The notes beneath the pieces were generated by a model that did not search any database, was not told the DNA's origin, and saw nothing but the letters and a program-made list of their open reading frames with translations. A program made the translations under genes and the position numbers. 64,000 nt of DNA, taken from Enoplolaimus lenunculus. Lineage: Eukaryota; Nematoda; Enoplea; Enoplida; Thoracostomopsidae. The first letter of the stretch is position 1; each line of letters begins with the position of its first letter. This document shows positions 1 through 12,100 of this stretch, piece by piece. Location: positions 62,001-126,000 of the forward strand of contig JASANG010003039.1 of NCBI GenBank assembly GCA_030248215.1, written 5' to 3'.

Positions 1-850
1 ACATAAAACAACAAAATTTGTATGATCGGGGTATGCTAGGATTGGTGCTTCCGTTAGACGTTTTTTCAACTCTTCAAACGCCTCGTTACATTTGTTGTCC
101 CACCTATCTGTTATTGAAAGTCCTTTAACCTTGCCATGCGTTAATTCGTACAATAGATGTGCAAGGGTGCCGTAATCTTTAACAAACTGACGGTAGTAAC
201 CGGTTAACCCGAGAAACGAACGGACTTCAGTTACAGTTTTAGGTGCTGGACATTTTTGAATAATTTCAATTTTATCGGGGTCTGGTTGTATCCCCCCGTC
301 TGAAACAATGTGTCCCAAAAATTTTACTCGCGTTACCGCGAATGAGCATTTCTTGCCTTTCAATGTAAGGCCTGCTTCGCGCAACCGCGCGAAGACTACG
401 TCTAGATCGTATAAATGCTCTGCAAAAGTTTGTGAGAACACAATTATATCGTCCAAATAACACAAACAGATTTCCAGGAGTAACCCTGAAAAAACCATCT
501 GCATCATACGTTGGAACGTAGCTGGTGCGTTTGTCAGGCCGAACGGCATGACTTTAAATTCGAACAAGCCCTCGTGACATATAAAGGCTGTCTTTTCTAT
601 GTCCCGTTCGTCCATCTTAATTTGCCAATACCCCGACTGTAAATCCATGGTGGAAAAATATTTGGCTCCTCGCAAGGAGTCTATTGTTTCGTCTATACGG
701 GGCAATGGAAAACTATCTTTTTTAGTGACATCGTTTACTTGACGATAATCAACACAAAAACGCCACGTACCGTCTTTTTTCTTTACCAAAACTACCGGGG
801 TCGCCCAAGGACTTTTCGACGGTTGTATCACATTTTCCTTGAGCATGTTC
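1..850 (-). pseudogene. Reverse transcriptase and start of RNase H, element A
   Basis: Minus-strand translation gives the classic Ty3/gypsy RT signatures in order: a DLQSGYWQI-like motif near 640, MPFGLTNAP near 540, the catalytic YLDDIIV near 430-455, and FLGLTGYYR near 200, which marks the thumb and the start of the RNase H connection. RT copies the element RNA into DNA in cytoplasmic particles. The region belongs to a fossil LTR element and is cut by the window edge. Confidence 0.85.
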
Positions 851-1989
851 CGGACATGTCTTGATATCTCCTGTCGTCGAGCATACGCCGCTCGTCTGTT
901 TCGTTGTTGGATTGGCGTCTTTGGATCGACTTCTATCCGATGCTTCACGATGTCAGTTGTGCCTAAAGGTTCGTCTTCTCGACTAAAAATATCTTTATTC
1001 AAAGACAGCATTGACTTCAACAAAGGCAATTGTCCCTTAGACACTTTACTCTCACTGACGTCCACATCTGGTGGCAATTCCGCACTGGGATTGTCTCGGA
1101 CGTCCTTTCTTAATTCTTCGCAAAACTTCGAAACGCGAGCCGCACGTGTATCTCCTTTGTTCACGGTGTTAATCGCGGCTCCGTCGACGTGTCTTACCAC
1201 CACGTTCCGGGTCTGGGATCCCACAATTTCGGGGTTTTCCAACATCGCAATGTTGGCTTGAGTTTCAAGTTCGGGGGCCACTAACTTGATGTACTCAATT
1301 TCTCCGAGTTCGCCTAACTCTGTACCGGGGTAGATCGTAACCTCCTCGTGTGTTAGATTCGAAATCGGCACGGACAACAATCCGTTTTTAACTTGTGTTA
1401 ATGTGCGAGCTAACGCAACATCAGGTGTTGTCCGACTTTTAAATCCCGATAATGGTTCGACCATGATCGCTTCGTTACGGTGCCACCCGTCTGGTGCTTC
1501 GCATTGAACGACACGGGTCGACATCGCTGGTACATGTGTGGCATACGAAATTCGGCAAATTCTCGCCTCCGTACGGGTCTGGGTCCCTGAAGTGGAGGGA
1601 GTGGTGTTTACAACCGTGTCCGAATCAGGATTATCTTTCGTTTGTTTTCCCCGTTTACCCCGTTTCCGCTGAATGATTCGGAGGGGTGCTACGTAGATTG
1701 GGTCTTTTTCCTTGGGTCTATCAGGTTTAAGTTCATCGGGATTTGCATCGCTTACGATATTCTCGATCAATTCCAACTTTAACAAACCCCCATCACGTAC
1801 CTGTCTAGACTTCCAAGATCTAACCTTGGTGCCATGCACCGTTACTGTTGAACGCACGTAATCCAACACCACACCGAAATCCGTCAGGATATCTTCACCC
1901 AGGATCAGAGACGACTGCATTGAAGGCATGACGTGAATCTGGACCATTTTGGTGACACCTCCGAGTGTGACGCTGTGATTCATACATCC

Positions 1990-2255
1990 AAGTGTCTTTT
2001 GTGCTGGTGCGGCTTCGTAACCGAAACAGTCGATCACGTGGGATGTATCCAACGGTATATCCGAAAAATACAAATCATACAAATGCTTATGCATCAACGT
2101 TAAATCCGCACCACTATCCAACAGACCCATCACTAATAAGTTATTAATACTTATTTCGACATTGAATCCGGTGGGTTTTACACCGGTCCCGCGATTAGTC
2201 GCGATGTACGCGGTTGGTACCGCAGCCGAAATATTTCTACCGTCTGGTAACCGGA
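1990..2255 (-). pseudogene. Retropepsin-like aspartic protease, element A
   Basis: On the minus strand around 2095-2125 the translation reads LLDSGADLTLMH, the D-S/T-G active-site motif of retroviral-type aspartic proteases. It lies between the zinc knuckles and the reverse transcriptase, as expected for Ty3/gypsy pol. The protease would cleave the Gag-Pol polyprotein. Fossil copy. Confidence 0.75.
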
Positions 2256-2439
2256 CATGGTGAGGCGGTATTATGACTGCGGACGGCTGTGCTAGGACTC
2301 CGCCCACGGCTCCTGAACGAGCTGTCCATTGTTTCGCCTCCGTTGCCTCACGCCTGGAAGACTCTGCCCGGGGACCCTTGCGTTCGTCATTAGATTTCGA
2401 TTTTGATTTTCCATCCGCCTTTTTCCGGTCAGCATTTTT

Positions 2440-2660
2440 AAAACAAATACGCGCCGGATGGTTTGTTTTATTACAAAATTCGCAAGGTTCGAACTCACGT
2501 TTTGTATCAGACTTTTTCTCGGAATCCTTATCCTTATTATTGTTATTGTTATTCTTTTTGGAATCCGAGTCTGATTTCTTAGGACTTCTGCAGTTCCGGG
2601 CTATGTGCCCTTCCTTACCGCAATTAAAACAGGTGCGGGGCGACCCTTGTTGCTTCGACC
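2440..2660 (-). pseudogene. Two CCHC zinc knuckles (nucleocapsid), element A
   Basis: Two C-x2-C-x4-H-x4-C modules can be read on the minus strand: CFNCGKEGHIARNC near 2595-2635 and CEFCNKTNHPARIC near 2450-2490. They are separated by a charged Ser/Asp/Lys-rich stretch. Such knuckles bind element RNA at the Gag C-terminus. They lie immediately before the protease, which fixes the order of parts. Confidence 0.8.
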
Positions 2661-2749
2661 GCTCATCCTTGTCGGTGTGCTCCTTCTTGTCGTCCTTATC
2701 TTTCGCACCCTCATGTCCGCGATTCATTTTTGATTTATTGTTCTTGTGA

Positions 2750-3330
2750 TTTACTTTATTTTCGTACAACTTATATCTGGTTTCTTGACCGGTCGTGTCA
2801 CTCATATCATTTGCTAAGAGACGTTGTAGTTTCTTAGCTCGAAATCTTAGTTCTTCGAACGTCTCGGTCATGCCGGTTTGTAATCTCAATTTAAATTCCG
2901 GCTTAGCGTTATTTATAAACGTTTGACACAGCAGGTCATGAGCCTGCTTCGGGTCTGCGAAACGTTTCTCTAGGTAACGTTTCCAATATACTAACAATTC
3001 GTCAGCATATTCCTCGATGTTACCTATTTGAATCATTCTTTGAAAATTTACGATTCTGGTGGTTAAATCATCCGGTTCCGCAAAGCGGTCTCTAAACTGA
3101 TTTATTAACCAATCGAAATTTTCAGGCTCAATAGCCGCTTCTTCCTCCAAAAGCTGAAGGTGTTTATCTGCGGCTTTTCGCAAACATTTGCGAAATTGTT
3201 TCATTTTTGACGGGAGATCAACAATTCCTGCTGATCTTAAACACCTGTCAAAACGCTTATAAAATGCATCGAAATCATCGGTGCCTTCATATTTAGGGAA
3301 ATACGAGTCTTTTTCGGGCATGTTTACTAC
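2750..3330 (-). pseudogene. Gag core domain, element A
   Basis: Minus-strand translation resembles the retrotransposon Gag family: a start like FPKYEGTDDFDAFYKRF, a central FDWLINQFRDRF, and a later CQTFINNAKPEFKLRLQ followed by a basic helix leading to the knuckles. This is the capsid-forming part. Upstream (3330-5495 on the minus strand) is a long low-complexity Gag N-terminal region rich in Gln, Pro, Asn and Thr. Fossil copy. Confidence 0.7.
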
Positions 3331-4697
3331 GATCTGTGTCGGCCCCGCCGATGTCGGAACCATGACCGCATTATTACCCATGCCCGGTTGAACCCTACCC
3401 GTACTCGGCATTTGCCACGCATGAGCATTGTCTATCATATCGCCTGTTGTTGCTCCTATCGGGGTAGGTGGTCTGGATGCATTGGACTGTACGTCCGTAA
3501 CTGATGCACGATCACCTTCCACCAACCGATCATTTCCCATTGACCACCCCGGGGTAAATGGTAACTGAGTATTGGGATATCCCCAACTATTTGTCGGTAG
3601 GGCTGGTTGACATCCCCTAGCCCAAGTGACCTGTGTCGGAGCTCCTGCGATAGACGTCGATGCTGCGGCCGCGTTCACCTCGGGTGGATATAGACTGAGG
3701 AACGCGGTGCGTTGTTCCAGGGTTAGGCTATTCAAAAAGGTTTCCCGTTGTTGTTGAACCTGGGGAAAAAACTGACTCGTATAGCCTACATTTTGATTTG
3801 GCTGGGTTAGGAGTTGATGTCCTGTAACCATAGGTGTTGTGAATTGGTTACCACCTAATCCCATAGTCTGACTCGCAAAATTGCTCTGAGAACCCATACC
3901 GCCCGCTGTGCTCGGTCCAGGCTGGGGGTAGGATTGTCCGGCATACGACATGAACGAGTTGTAGGGATATTGTACAGGTGCCCCCGGATAGTATGACGAT
4001 TGGGGCATTGCTGTATACGGGTGTTGAATCGTCGGGAAAGCAAACTGACGGGGGTCGCTAACAGTAGTGGGATATACTGGTGGTTGAGGCATCGTAGTCG
4101 GAATAGTTGTATTACCCGACCCGTATACCGACAGTTGACCCTGGGTTGCGTTATGTTGCGACCGAACCATCATGCATGAGACCCCGCTGTTTCCCACGGA
4201 GCTACTCATGTACGTGGAGAGATTCCTCGCTGATTTTTCGCGTGGCAACGTCGCTACCACCGGACCGGACTGTCTTGTCACCGTTTCCCTTTTTGTTTGC
4301 GTTATCCCCTCTATTTTGGGATCTGCTATCCCAAAATTTTTGCCTACCCCGGTTTTTGTATCACCCATTTGTCCTACACCGTTCGGGTATCTCTGTGCTA
4401 AGTGTGGTCCCATTAGCCCTAAATTCTGTAGAACAGCACTAACTGTTCGGGATTTAGGAATATCTTGGGATTCTAATTGGCCATTTTTTAACTCAGCACC
4501 GACCTGTTTTGTCCTCTTCGACGTGTCCTCGCTACCATATTCGTAACTCGCCGATCCATCTTCCACCGAATCCACCGCCGACTGCATCAACTCCGACAAT
4601 TCCGTCGCCAAACGCACAGTATCCGCCCGCGCCGCAGTTGTAACCAACGTGTTAGATTGGGTCGCGTCGTCAAGGCCACTGTTCGCCGGCGCCGTCG

Positions 4698-5495
4698 TCA
4701 CCGGGTTGAAAGTCGTTCGGTTTTTCCGATGTCCGAAGAATATCTATCGTGCTGAGAATACGATTGTTGAAGATCGTTGTCGACGTCGTCATACAAATCT
4801 ATGACAACAGATGAGGCAGAGTCGGGCCGCGTGTACGGAGAACTCCTGGTACTAGGTGGCAAATTTATCCGCGAATCGGACCCACCAACCTGTCTCGGTA
4901 CTACTAGGCCTCGTTCTTGCACAGATTTTGTGTTTTGTGACATTACCGCATGTCCACCCGGGGTTAGTTGAATCATTGGGTGGTTACCCCTAGCCCCTAA
5001 TTGCATTTGCCGAGTTACGTTACGAGGCAAACCTGATATCTGGGCTAAATTAGTCGATTTACTACCCCGGCGTCGAATCGGTGTGACACCTACACGGCGT
5101 CGTCCTGTTAGGGTACCCACCCCTGGTCTTAGTTTGCGGTGAGTTCTCCGTAACGCGGACGACTCGTACAAGCTTGAGGAGGCTCGGTCTCCTACTGCTT
5201 GTACGCCTATCTGCGTGTCCGAGGGCGCTAGGTGCTCTCTGGACACGTCTTTTGCCGTGACAACTTGTTGACTCAGTTGTTGTAAGCCCGAAGTTGTTGC
5301 CACTGCATTACCTGGAACTAAATTAAAAGCGACCGAAGTCGCGATTAACGGTTGTGCAGGGGGTACTACGTTATTCCCCGCGGCACTGGGTGTCGCAAGG
5401 GATAACGCGTTTGCCCCTTGCGTTGGTTGTTGCCTCCTAGAGACAACATTTCTTTCACCCTTGCGTACGATGGGCGTCCGTTTCAAGCCGCCCAT
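4698..5495 (-). pseudogene. Gag N-terminal low-complexity region, element A
   Basis: An open minus-strand frame of 265 residues starts with a Met followed by Gly/Lys/Arg-rich sequence. It is rich in Ser, Gln, Val and Arg and has no recognisable fold. It is oriented and placed as the 5' part of the Gag region of element A. I do not recognise a domain; the assignment rests on position and composition. Confidence 0.4.
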
Positions 5496-6850
5496 ACCTT
5501 ATAAGAGAATATTGGAATATCTAGTAAACCAAACAACTAGCCAAGCAACAAACATTTTCCAATCGTAAGCAATTCAAATTCTTGCGTCGAAAATTTAAAT
5601 TTTGAATGTTAAAATTCAAACGTTCTCCGATACGAATTCAATTCGGCAGCCTTTAAAAGCTTAACAACAACATAAATAAACATTCGTTTATCTTTTGTGA
5701 TACCGCTCTTATCGATATCGTTCCTTTATTCGAACTAGTTTTATTATTATAAAGTTCAAAACAAACATAAACGTGGCGCCACTTATTGCACAAAATGAGA
5801 ACAACAAGATCGAAACTAGTACAAATAACTTGAACTTTCTCGCGTAAAGGCTATGTATTTACACATGTGTGTGTTTATTGTACACTACACACACATTAAA
5901 ACAGGTTTTACTCTGTGATACTATGCTGTGATATTAATATTTTTGATAGTGTTTTTACCACGAGCTGTGATTTTTTTTCTGTTTTTACTGTGATATTTTA
6001 ATGTGATTACCAACGCCTGTGATAACCACTGTGATAGCGAAGGCAGAATAATAGACTGACACTAATCCGAATTGTAAGTTGTACGCGATAATTGGTATGG
6101 GAATCTCCAATACGCGAATTTCTTCCGAATTCGCGATCCAAATTAGCGCAAATACCTATAACTAGAAAAGTTCGGGCTTTTCGGAGACCATCGTGGTCAC
6201 CATGTGAACTATGTATATTTTAGTAGACATGGGTCTAAGTAATAAGATTGTTAGGGGACTGGGCGAGTTCATCCAATTTCAGCCTTAACAGGGGATTCGA
6301 TCTCCGATTTAGAACTCAGAAGCCCGTCGAACTCGCTAATAAACAAAACTAGAGTTAAGTTTTAATAACAAGTAAGATAACATGCTAATACGAACAAGTA
6401 AGAACACAACTTACGAGTACCAATACGATTAGTTTTCAATACTAATGATTGAAAACTAAATAGAAAACTAAATGGAAATCAAATCTCAATTCCAAAAGAA
6501 AACTAACGCAACAGTAATATCCTAGATAGAAAACAGTTCAGAAATATCTGAATTCATTCTAAGCTCTCGGAAAATCGCTACCGCAACAGAACAACACAAA
6601 GTACAGACTGAATGGCATCAATAACCAACAGAATACATGAGAATTCCAATCTAGGATCAAACAAGTTCTTCCGAGCAAAATACCTGCTATTTTGCTCTTA
6701 CAATAATTTTCGCTTAAAAACTGGTTCTTAATCCAGATGGAAATTATTATTTATCTTCTCTTTCATTTTCTCCCAGATTTTCCTCCCAAAGAGGAAAACC
6801 AGTTTTTGTCTGCTGAGGTAACTATCCGAAAAATAGCCTAAGTCCACGGG
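5496..6850. other. Non-coding spacer between two divergent virus-like blocks; possible LTR/leader
   Basis: AT-rich and without a credible gene. On the minus strand near 5775-5790 there is a TGGCGCC sequence, the same start as a lysine-tRNA primer-binding site, so this stretch could hold the 5' LTR and leader of element A. I cannot define LTR ends because the partner LTR is outside the window. There are several TGTGATA/CTGTGAT repeats at 5910-6030. Confidence 0.3.
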
Positions 6851-6851
6851 T

Positions 6852-7789
6852 ATGTCATTACCCGTCTACGTTTCATTACACGGTTATGTCTTTACCGTTA
6901 TTGATGAATCCGGCCAATATTGGCAATCGCAACAAATCGAACATCCGTTTGATCACACATATTCACGAGTACGCGTGGCAACGATGGTAGCTGGTAAAGT
7001 CTATCAGGAAGAACAACAGCAGCGATCGGACATGACGAATCAATTACCGGTACCGGTTGTTCAAGCAACAGGAAAAGGTGGTACGAGACAGAGGAATCCA
7101 TTACACAGCGGTATGCAGAAGATTATTTGCAAACGTTGAGTGAACGTCAATATACAATGCCGATAGCTCGTTATCAATCAAAGGCTGGTGCCGATGATAG
7201 TAACGAGATCAGTGCGCCATCATATCCAATGGGCGTTATCCCGGATAAGTGGGTTACTCAAGCTGACGTGGAAGCATCAACGCAAGCAGTGTTACAAGGC
7301 GAACAATCAACCCAGGACATCAAACCGTTAAATTTGGAGAATTACAACAATCAACGTCGTGCGGAGGTGTTAAGTATTATCGAAGGAGTATCAGTTGATC
7401 GACCATCTTGTTACTTGAAGCAATCCGAACAGCAGGGAGCGCCAGTTGCAATTGGTCTACGGGATGGAGCATCGGCGGAGGCAGCAGCACGACGAAAGAC
7501 TACAGATTTTATGCCAACATCATTAGTGGATGACCGACACAAAGCGTGTTTTGAGCAAGGTTTGGAACAAATGCACGAACAAACAATTGAAATACAAGCC
7601 GCAAAGATCGCAGAGTTACAAAATCAGGCGATTCAACAATCTACGGTGTTATGCGACGAAGATTTGATGTTAGATCAGCAATCGCAATTTCAGATAAGAA
7701 AAGTCAGTGGAGTGCCTATTATTAATGAGCGTGGTGTCGTAACAGATGTTCAACTGTTGCGGACCACCGGCATCGTTTTTTTTGTTTGA
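6852..7789 (+). pseudogene. Unrecognised coding-like region, virus-like block B
   Basis: Plus-strand reading frames rich in Gln, Glu and Ala cover this stretch, with a heptad-like helical segment near 7560-7640 (repeated E/Q/A). I recognise no domain. It lies upstream of the integrase region and on the same strand, and differs in base composition from the AT-rich spacer before it. It could be part of the Gag or linker region of the same element, or unrelated. Low confidence in function, moderate in it being former coding sequence. Confidence 0.4.
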
Positions 7790-7999
7790 TAATGTTTTTA
7801 TTAATAATTCAAGTTAATTCGTATCAGCAGTTTTCACAAAGTTTTCTTTTGGTTTCGCCTTACAATTTTCATTAAAATTTGCGTTATATACTCTGTTTAT
7901 TGCAAAAGTGCATGCACTATAAATTGCTTCAAGGCAAATGTTTGTAATGGAGCATCCACGTTATAACGCTCGCGAAAAAGTAAAAAATTGTCCTAAAAA

Positions 8000-9753
8000 T
8001 TGCTGGAAGCATTGAAGGTGATGCAGCATGACCAACAGGAAGTACCGGTAGTAGGACAGGTGGAAGAAGTAAGAATTGAAACAGTGGATCCGAATTTGGA
8101 GGAAGAAGCATCGGAGGACGGGGAGGAAGGAGAGCAGCTCGCGACTGGGCAAACGACCCAGCGGGAGGAAATGCAAACGTATTTCGAAACTGAGTCTCCT
8201 TGGGATAAAAGGCAAATGAGTGAAGCGCAGTTTATTAGAGGATCCACAACTTGGCTAGATGATTAAATTCATCGAGCAGGGGATAATGGAAGAGGAAGTT
8301 CCGGCGGATGTGAAGAAATGGGTGATGCAGAATGAACCGCGGTTCATTGTGTACAAGGATATCTTATACCAGGCGAGAAAGAAAGTGAGACCGTCGAAAG
8401 CGAAAATTATGGAATTTCGGCTGGCTGTTCCAGAATTGTTCAGGCAAACATTGATGGAACAGGCTCATTCGACGAAATACGGGGGTCACTTGGCATTTGA
8501 CAAGGTTTATGGTAAGTTGACCAAGAAGTTTTATTGGCCAACGATAGGAAAGGATTTACAGGAATACATTGACAGATGTATTACGTGTTCACGGTTTAAA
8601 CCAGGCACAACAGGAGGGGTCCGCAACAACCGATAAAACCGGTCGCTCCATTTCACATGTTGGGAGTGCACGTGATCGGGCCACCATTACCAACAGAAGC
8701 GGGGAATAAATATAGTGTGTGTTTTATGGATTATTTTACAAAGTGGCCGGAGGCTTACGCGACCAAGATCAGACAGCGCGAACTATCCTAGAGTTAATCA
8801 CGGATACGTTGGTGCCTACATACGGAGTACCAAGGGTGATCCTGTCGGATCAGGGTCCGGCTTTTGTGTCGGAGTTGTATAAGTGTGAGATGGCAAGGAT
8901 GGGGACGACAGTCGCCTATAGTACGCCAGATCACCACCAGGCGAACGGATTAATTGAAAGATGGAACCAGACTTTGATAAAAATTCTGAAACCAGTGGTG
9001 GAACTCCGAATTAAAAACTGGGATGATTATTTGGGAGCGGCGTTATTCGCGTATAGGACGACGATTCATTCGTCCACGGGGCAAACGCCGTCCTTTCTGA
9101 TGTATGGCAGGGATCCGGATTTACCGGGAGAAAATCGGTATATGGCACCGATAACAGAGGCGTCGAATCCGGTTGGAGCGAGAGTGCATGGCTTAATGGA
9201 CCAGTTAACAGAGGCTTGGAACGTGACAGCCAAGCAAATCCAACGGGCACAGACGCAGTACAAGTCGCATTATAATAGAAGGGCAGGTAGGCGGGATTTT
9301 ACGGTTGGGGACATAGTGATTATGAAAAACCGGGTAAAATTATCGGGTAAAAGGCTGGCGAATAAGTTCCATCCGGAATTCGAAAGATTGTTTTGGGTGC
9401 GGGATATAGAGGGTCCCAATTTGAAATTACAATATTTGGGATCGCCGTCCAAAGGAGAGACCTGGTATAATAAGGCTTTGGTCAAGCACTTTGGAGGGTC
9501 AGTAGAGGACTATTTGCCGTATGAAAGGAGACTTCGGCCGCAAATAACGGAGAAAGCTACGGATGATGCCACATGTGGGCTATGTAAAGGCGCATACGTC
9601 ACAGATGTGGACAGTGATTTGGAAATAGACTGGATCCAGTGTGATCTATGCTTGGAGCGGTACCATTTTGCTTGTGTGGGGTTGGAGGCGGAACCCCCCC
9701 AACAAATTTGGTACTGTCCGTGCTGCTCCGTAATCATAGAGGCACCGGCCTGA
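8000..9753 (+). pseudogene. Ty3/gypsy-type integrase with C-terminal PHD finger (virus-like block B)
   Basis: In order: an acidic linker; an H2C2 zinc-binding domain (His near 8465 and 8487, CITC near 8576-8590); the catalytic core with Asp near 8729 (MDYFTKWPEA), Asp near 8848 (ILSDQGPAF) and Glu near 8956 (GLIERWNQ), giving DD35E spacing; a GPY/F-like module near 9360-9500; and a C4HC3 PHD finger at about 9574-9726 (CGLC, CDLC, RYHFAC, CPCC). Integrase inserts the cDNA. A C-terminal PHD in place of the chromodomain of chromoviruses suggests chromatin-guided targeting, which is inference. No RT lies immediately upstream. Fossil; looks broken, with a few breaks. Confidence 0.85.
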
Positions 9754-10058
9754 CTATACGGCAGGACAATAGTTAAACGGTTTAAGGATTATTCTTTAGA
9801 ATAGTACAGGTTGGCGTTGACTTTCAACAAATACAGGTTGGCGTCAATGGCGAAGATTTTGGAAACAGGCAATAGGGGCACGGGAGAAGCAAAATAATGC
9901 CTCCGGTGCAATCAAAGGTAGCGAAATCTCCGGTGGCGAGGGACGTATCGCCGTCGGCACCATTATGGAGATCGAGGCACCCTTGTCACTCATTGCAGTT
10001 TTGGGTGTCGAATATGGTTTTAGGCAGAGAATGAGGCAAACCCAGGTTTGTCGCAATA
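9754..10058 (+). other. Short spacer with a direct repeat
   Basis: No LTR could be recognised right after the integrase. A direct repeat TACAGGTTGGCGT occurs at about 9806 and 9831. Nothing else supported. Confidence 0.4.
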
Positions 10059-11134
10059 GTGTCCAATGGGAAACAGGCAGAAATAGCGGCCCGCATAATA
10101 GACTCTTCCAGGACAAATATTTTGTCGTGTGATATCGAAGGAGTGTCATGGGATGAAAAACGGGGTAATAGGTATAGAGCGGCTTTAGAGCAGTACAGGG
10201 TAGACCCGTGTGCGCATATGCATCCGTCTACATTAAATATTTTTCCAGGAGTGGTGCACGGGTACATGCAAGATGACTTGGTCCAAAAGACAAGAAGTAC
10301 CGGAATCACATTCGCACGCTACAAGTCGGAAAGACAGAGGGTGCAGTCTTCTTGGTGGACATTCAATCGTTCTGTGGCACGGTGCCGGAGCCGATCTACG
10401 ATCTGCTGCGGAATGAAGGCAAGGTTAAAGTATGGTGGAATAAAAAGGCAGATAAGATTATGTGGGCGGCTGGGTTGAAACAGGCGTTTCCATCGGATTC
10501 ACAGACGGTGGATTTACAGAGAGTGCACGACGGGTTATTCCGGTCGAGTAGCCTGCGAGAGGCCCTAAAGCACTACTTTGGCGTAGATAAAAGGGAATCC
10601 CCGCGCATGTCAAAGTGGATGGGCCTGTTGCGAAAGATTACGGCTAAAGGCACTCCTAGGGCGGATAAAGGAGATAAAGAAATTTTACAATTTATCCACT
10701 ATGCTAGCCTGGATGTAATGTTAGCAGATGTGGTAGCGGCGATGGTAACGCGGCAATTTCAGCATGTGGTAGAGCGAGATAGACCATCAGTGGTATTCGA
10801 GCTGTACCAGAAACTGGAGTCATTCGGAGAAATGTCCAAGGCGAGCCTAACGGTAGTTATCGGCCGTAATGCAGCATCACAGTTAGCTCTCAGGGACTAC
10901 CAGGATACGGAATCGGAATACTTAATGGTGTTTGAAGAGGCATTCAGGCAAGTTGAAGGGGAACGATATCCGAAAAGAATCTCGGTCTTTCAACTTTTTA
11001 GGGGAAATACGGGGCCCATAGATATATCAAATCCGGATAATAATGAGAGAATTGAATTGCTATGGCCACAGGAATCGGAAATTTTATTGAGAGTACAGAG
11101 GTGCGCGGCGGAATTCGCGGTGCGGAAATTGTAG
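10059..11134 (+). pseudogene. RNase D/EXD-like DEDDy 3'-5' exonuclease region (virus-like block B)
   Basis: All DEDDy motifs are visible in order on the plus strand: Exo I as CDIEG near 10128-10142 (D and E), Exo II as WNKKADKIMW near 10436-10465 (D near 10451), and Exo III as HYASLD near 10697-10714, which is the Y-x3-D signature. Between them lie VDIQSF and LREALKHYFGVD, matching the core strand and the SL..LL.KYLGVD helix of the RNase D/WRN/EXD1 family. Known family role: metal-dependent 3'-5' removal of nucleotides from RNA or DNA. It is intronless and follows the integrase on the same strand. The region looks broken. Assignment is by motif pattern only. Confidence 0.62.
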
Positions 11135-11173
11135 GAGGATCAGCCAGTGGCATGGTCTGAATGATGCAGGAGG

Positions 11174-12100
11174 ATGGTGCGTTGGGTACCATTGCAGCCG
11201 GAAGCGGTCAAGGAGACGGCGAAGGAAAAGCAAAAGAGGAGGCAATATTTTGTACCGGCACAACGAGGAGAAGAGGAATGGGAACCGATTTATAATCCTC
11301 CGTCAGTATCGTCGAGGAAACTGCCGTATGAAAAGGCGTTCGCGGGTCCTAAAAAGGCAACGGTACTAACGAGTAGAGGAGAGGTAGTCCCAGAGGAAGA
11401 GACGAGACAGTGGTGGGACGAGATGTATGAGACGGTGATGAAGGGGGTGGCGGTTCAACACGGCCGAAAACAACCGACGACATCCAAATCTCGTTCGCCT
11501 CGGTGGCTCAACCGGGAGAACAGGAATTGATGTCGGATATTCGGAAGGGTAAGTTGATGGTAGTAAGGACACCAGCTCTATGCGTCAACTTAGAAGCGGA
11601 GGAGGCGCGGATAGCGGAAAGGAGGAAGCAAAGGGGACGTCGGGTTCTAGCAGAGGCACAACGGAAATTCGAGTCCGTCGAGCAGCAGGGGAGCGTCCAC
11701 AGGGACATCACGTGTAGAGAAAATATACGGGAAAAAGAAATTGAAAAAGCGGAAAGGACCACGAGATGGAGTAATGGAAGCATTGGGCCCGGCGATGAGC
11801 GGGGTAAGGCTGTCAGCGACGTGTAAAGAGGAGCCTATGGAAGCGTCGGTTACTTGGCAAGTAACGGGCCAAGGCGAAACAGCGGCTGAACCAGGAGAAA
11901 TTCACAGAGAGCCGGTTACAGAAAATGTAACGGGCGAAGGAGAGTTGGAAGTTGTAGAGGAAATGGAGGAAGGAAGTCCTCACCATAACGATTTAGTAGT
12001 GGTGGAGGAAGCCGCGGGGTCAGAGACTCCGGGGAGTGGCGGTGTGATGCGGGGTTCACGTTATAACAGGGGCAGCTTGGGACACGTTTTGTCCCTATAA
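11174..12100 (+). pseudogene. Unrecognised charged coding-like region, block B
   Basis: G+C-rich plus-strand frames with a strongly charged composition: a Lys/Arg/Glu-rich first part (KEKQKRRQYFVPAQRGEEEWEP), then an acidic Glu/Val/Gly-rich part at 11830-12050. I recognise no domain. Codon use (many GCG, CGG, GGA) matches the exonuclease and coiled-coil regions on either side and differs from the host reticulon exons. Confidence 0.35.

Larger units (their letters stand above)
1..5495 (-). mobile_element. Ty3/gypsy-like LTR element A (fossil, runs off the left edge)
   Basis: Read leftward on the minus strand, the parts follow the Ty3/gypsy order: a long Gag region, CCHC zinc knuckles, an aspartic protease with a DSGA motif, then reverse transcriptase with YLDD. 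Integrase and the 3' LTR would lie outside the window. The copy looks broken, with several interruptions of the coding frame, but the domains are easy to read, so it is probably not very old. It is divergently oriented from the plus-strand integrase block that begins at about 6850. Family and order are seen directly; age is inferred. Confidence 0.85.

Noticed and set aside
839-1261. Plus-strand 140-codon frame
   Set aside because: It is the antisense shadow of the minus-strand pol region of element A.
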